64,000 nt of DNA, from positions 5,322,574-5,386,573 of the forward strand of contig JAINUG010000054.1 of NCBI GenBank assembly GCA_029706075.1, in the 5' to 3' direction. The notes under the pieces were generated by a model. That model was not told the DNA's origin and made no database searches. It saw only the letters and a list, made by a program, of their open reading frames with translations. This stretch comes from Aldrovandia affinis (lineage: Eukaryota > Chordata > Actinopteri > Notacanthiformes > Halosauridae). Position numbers and translations under genes: made by a program. Shown here in pieces: positions 61,381-64,000 of the stretch; the first letter of the stretch is position 1, and each line of letters begins with the position of its first letter.

Positions 61381-61699
61381 GCAAGTACTGCCTCATGATC
61401 AGCACCTCCCTCAATGGCCTTGTGCCCATAGGACTAAACCAATTATAACAGACTCATAAGGAATTACTGAAACAAGCTCAGTGGATTACAATGAGCTTCA
61501 TCCATACCAAAAATGGCACTGTGAGTTTGCCAAAGTGCACTGAAGTCAAACATTGTGTTTAAAACATCTGCTCCCTTTAGTGAACACTTCTTAGAAAACA
61601 AGGGCTGGTCTTAAAATTAAAGATAGGGTTTGAAACACCATAACTACTCAATGCTAAACTAATGTTTTTGTACTTTTTTGGGGTGAGGGGGGTCCTCCA

Positions 61700-61822
61700 A
61701 TCCAGTCTCAGCTCAGTATGGTTCAGCATGGGATGGGCTCCTTCCTGGTCTTTGTGGGTCTTGATGGCACAATCCTCTCCACTGAATTCTAGATGTATAA
61801 GTACAATGACTTGGACCAGCTG
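61700..61822 (+). pseudogene. retsat: retsat-like block 2, with two in-frame stops
   Basis: The frame from 61700 reads IQSQLSMVQHGMGSFLVFVG LDGT, matching the RETSAT stretch around GMTSVFICLRGT. It then lacks several residues, reads TEF-stop-MYKYNDLDQL and meets TAA at 61823. The TAG at 61790-61792 sits where relatives have an aromatic residue (NYW or NYY), so a TGG-to-TAG change is plausible. No AG acceptor in the right phase precedes 61700. Confidence 0.75.
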
Positions 61823-62237
61823 TAAACTAATTTGCTCATAGCCTACCGCAACAGGACTACATCATTACTATCACGTGAATGAATAAATCGTTTTGGGTTT
61901 TTCCCCCAGGGTGTATGTCCAATTTGTCCAGTAAATGCAAGCAAATTTCATGAATTATGCAAAGAACAACAATAAATCTGAGAGCTAATTCTGATCTGCA
62001 ATCCTTGATGCAGGTTGCACTAAAGCATTTGAAGACATATTTAGGAAAGCTTGTTCCCCATTTCGGCAGCAGGGGGCAGTATCTGTTCTCATATGGCCTG
62101 CATCTTTGCTCAAGCTTGCCCGTGCGTTCTCTGTGGTCCCCTTCCTTCCCCCCTGCTAATGCGAAACAATTATGCACTTGTTCTGTTCTGCCTTGATATG
62201 CAAATGACCTGAATCGGCACTGCTGTTTCCTTCCCAG

Positions 62238-62347
62238 GATGGATAACTACAGCTCCCTGAGCCAGGAGGATGTGGCCAAGAACATTCTGATGATGTTCAT
62301 CACGTTCCCCTCCGCCAAGGACCCCACAGCCAGCGTCAGGCACCCAG
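62238..62347 (+). pseudogene. retsat: retsat-like block 3 (FITFPSAKDPT)
   Basis: Acceptor ttcccag at 62237, donor gtacag at 62348. It encodes MDNYSSLSQEDVAKNILMMF and ITFPSAKDPTASVRHP plus one base (phase 1). FPSAKDPT is a strong RETSAT signature. The block is intact in itself. Confidence 0.85.
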
Positions 62348-62561
62348 GTACAGCCCGCATGCCTACGCTCCAAAACCGACCAAGCCCCTTGAGTGTGGAT
62401 TAGCGTTGAAAAACCAAGGGTGTGTCCGATCCTGTCGCTGTGACATGTGCACAGCGTGATTAAACCTTGGGCTCTGCTGCTTCCTGTTCTCTTTCTTTAA
62501 AGTCAGGCTGATGGTTGTGCAATAAAGTGTTGAGTATTTTTATTATGACCTCACTCTATAC

Positions 62562-62805
62562 CAGGGGTAGCCAACCCTGGTCCTGGAGTGCCAGAGATGT
62601 TTCTGTTTTTTAGTCTATCCATGCCTGATTGCACAGTTTCGTTGATTATTAAGAGTCTGGGTCTGAATATTGAGTCTGAATGGTAAAATGCTGAGTACCT
62701 CCAGCACTTGGTCACCTGAACTCATCAAGCCTAATAATTAATCCAATTGTGTAATTAGGGGTTTGGATTGGAACAAAAACCAGAAACATCTCTGTCACTC
62801 TACAA
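62562..62805. mobile_element. diverged hAT-type MITE between retsat-like blocks
   Basis: Left end caggggtagccaaccctggt cctggagtgccagagatgtt; right side aaaaaccagaaacatctctg is complementary to its inner part, but the terminal bases are diverged or lost. No clean TSD. Confidence 0.65.
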
Positions 62806-62907
62806 CTGCTCTCTCCTGTGAACATCAGTTTTGATGTCTGCGGTTAATAGGCGTATGGGGTCACAGTGTATGGCAAAGCAGTGATAACAGTGTGTAACCC
62901 TACCCAG

Positions 62908-63062
62908 GGAAGTCGTGCATGACCCTGCTCACCATGACCAAATATGAGTGGTTCAAGGAGCGGATGAACAGGAGGGGATCTGACTACACGGACCTCCAAA
63001 ATAGCATCGCCAGGGCACTGCTGGACTGGGCATTGACCATCTTTCCCCAGCTCAGAGACAAG
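62908..63062 (+). pseudogene. retsat: retsat-like block 4 (KSCMTLLTMTKYEWF)
   Basis: Acceptor ctacccag at 62907; two bases complete Gly from block 3. It encodes KSCMTLLTMTKYEWFKERMN, RRGSDYTDLQNSIARALLDW and ALTIFPQLRDK, with donor gtggcg at 63063. It matches the RETSAT region ending FPQLEGK and is intact in itself, ending in phase 0. Confidence 0.85.
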
Positions 63063-63728
63063 GTGGCGTGGGTGGGACTCATGAGGGCAGGGGGTGTGAC
63101 TGGAAAGGGATAGGCATAGCCATTGGGTGGTAACAGAGTGTCAATCAAACAAGCCTTTATAAAGAGTAATGCCCTTCAGAAGAGGATTGTCTCAAAGTGT
63201 TTTGCAAAGTGCCACAAATAGAGATAAGAGAAAAATATAGTAGAATGCAGATAAGGAAAACAATTTAATGATGTGAACCAGATATCACCTAATCAGAATG
63301 AGGGAGTGGTCAAATGAGAGACCAAGCAACAAATCAGTATGCAAATAAAGCAGTACAAAACAACTTCCAGAACTGAGACTAATGACAGGATGATATAGAG
63401 CAGATATGATTACAGAAGGGATGATGATATTGAGTAGATTATTTAATAACTGATATAATGCCGCCACTTATGATTAGCAACAATGTGTATTTTGCATGGC
63501 ATCCTTCACAATCAATCCATCAAGGTGTATTCCTGTCTGACGTTTTTTACCAGTATGCAAGAATAGCCAACACTGTTCCTGTAAAGCCATAAAGCTACAG
63601 GTCTAAACTTCCTATCCATTTGGAGCTCCTGACAATAACCCCTTCCTGTAACTGGAACCCATAAATTAATCAGGAGTGACAAGCTTTACTAGTACTGCAT
63701 TCAATAGACTAAAGGTTATCCAACACAG

Positions 63729-63878
63729 TGGACACAGCCACCCCTCTCACCAACATGCATTATCTGGGTGCCCCACGTGGGGAGATGTATGGAGCCGAAC
63801 ACAATCTGGGCTGCTTCACTCCAGAGACTGTGGCCAGAATCCGGGACCAGACGCCAGTCAGGAAACTTTATCTCAAAG
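63729..63878 (+). pseudogene. retsat: retsat-like block 5 (PLTN...[11 protein letters not shown])
   Basis: The frame reads [20 protein letters not shown] then [20 protein letters not shown] and [10 protein letters not shown] plus one base, matching the RETSAT segment [20 protein letters not shown]. The acceptor at 63728 (aacacag) gives phase 1, but block 4 ends in phase 0, so a direct join shifts frame; a phase-0 acceptor at aaag (63710s) leads into a non-matching, shifted start. The donor gttcta is weak. Confidence 0.78.
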
Positions 63879-64000
63879 GTTCTAGTGATTAGCACTGGTG
63901 CTCCTGACGGCACACCTAGTTCCACATGCTGTACTCGTGAGTGAATTGGTTAGCGTGCAGCTGTGGGTTTCACTGTTAGTAAGTGTTTGCTATATTGCGC

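Larger units (their letters stand above)
61261..63878 (+). pseudogene. retsat: retinol-saturase-like gene remnant (partial, disrupted)
   Basis: Five blocks match in order the second half of RETSAT, an FAD/NAD-dependent flavoprotein of the endoplasmic reticulum that saturates the 13-14 double bond of all-trans-retinol. Blocks at 61261, 62238, 62908 and 63729 keep open frames with family motifs ([51 protein letters not shown]). The block at 61700-61822 carries TAG and TAA in frame and lacks an acceptor, and the 62908-to-63729 junction does not stay in frame. No N-terminal FAD-binding exon (GxGxxG) is seen in the 9.7 kb upstream. The last exon would lie beyond the window. A recent pseudogene is most likely; local assembly errors are possible. 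Confidence 0.72.

Noticed and set aside
63676..63885. 69-residue + strand open frame near the window end
   Set aside because: It is in the wrong frame of retsat-like block 5, whose matching frame is the one starting at 63728.

Overview
This window is vertebrate nuclear DNA, almost certainly from a teleost fish. The evidence is long introns with GT-AG splice signals, dense tRNA-derived SINEs sharing a tail with a LINE, many short palindromic DNA transposons of fish type, and long GT, TC and CA microsatellites. I see no bacterial, phage, CRISPR or operon structure. The exact species cannot be read from the sequence.

The main gene is mpp2 (MAGUK p55 subfamily member 2, MPP2/PALS family), on the + strand from about 13.2 kb to 51.5 kb. 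Eleven shared coding exons join in consistent phase and encode two L27 domains, a PDZ domain, an SH3 domain, a basic HOOK segment and a guanylate-kinase-like domain. Two alternative first coding exons are visible: one at 13180-13258 starting MPVA (547 aa product) and one at 19673-19745 starting MAGS (561 aa). Both end in the same phase and splice to the exon at 34398. A short linker between the two L27 halves, present in relatives as I remember them, has no visible exon.

Downstream, at 61.2-63.9 kb on the same strand, lie five exon-like blocks of a retinol-saturase (RETSAT) type gene. The second block has two in-frame stops and no usable acceptor, and the junction into the last block does not keep frame. 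The N-terminal exons are not visible, so this looks like a decaying copy.

The rest is intron or intergenic sequence filled with mobile elements. Region 1-13 kb holds SINEs, hAT-type MITEs and microsatellites. The introns of mpp2 hold the same families, a piggyBac-type MITE, a Tc1 remnant beside a pogo/Tigger-type MITE, a U2 snRNA fragment fused to a SINE, and several minisatellites. Exon 9 (47052-47213) is squeezed between a TC tract and a 15-bp minisatellite. The 51.5-61.2 kb interval holds further repeats and one uncertain minus-strand exon candidate for a lysine/arginine-rich protein (56030-56134).

All family assignments come from reading the translated sequence and from memory of the families; no database search was run.
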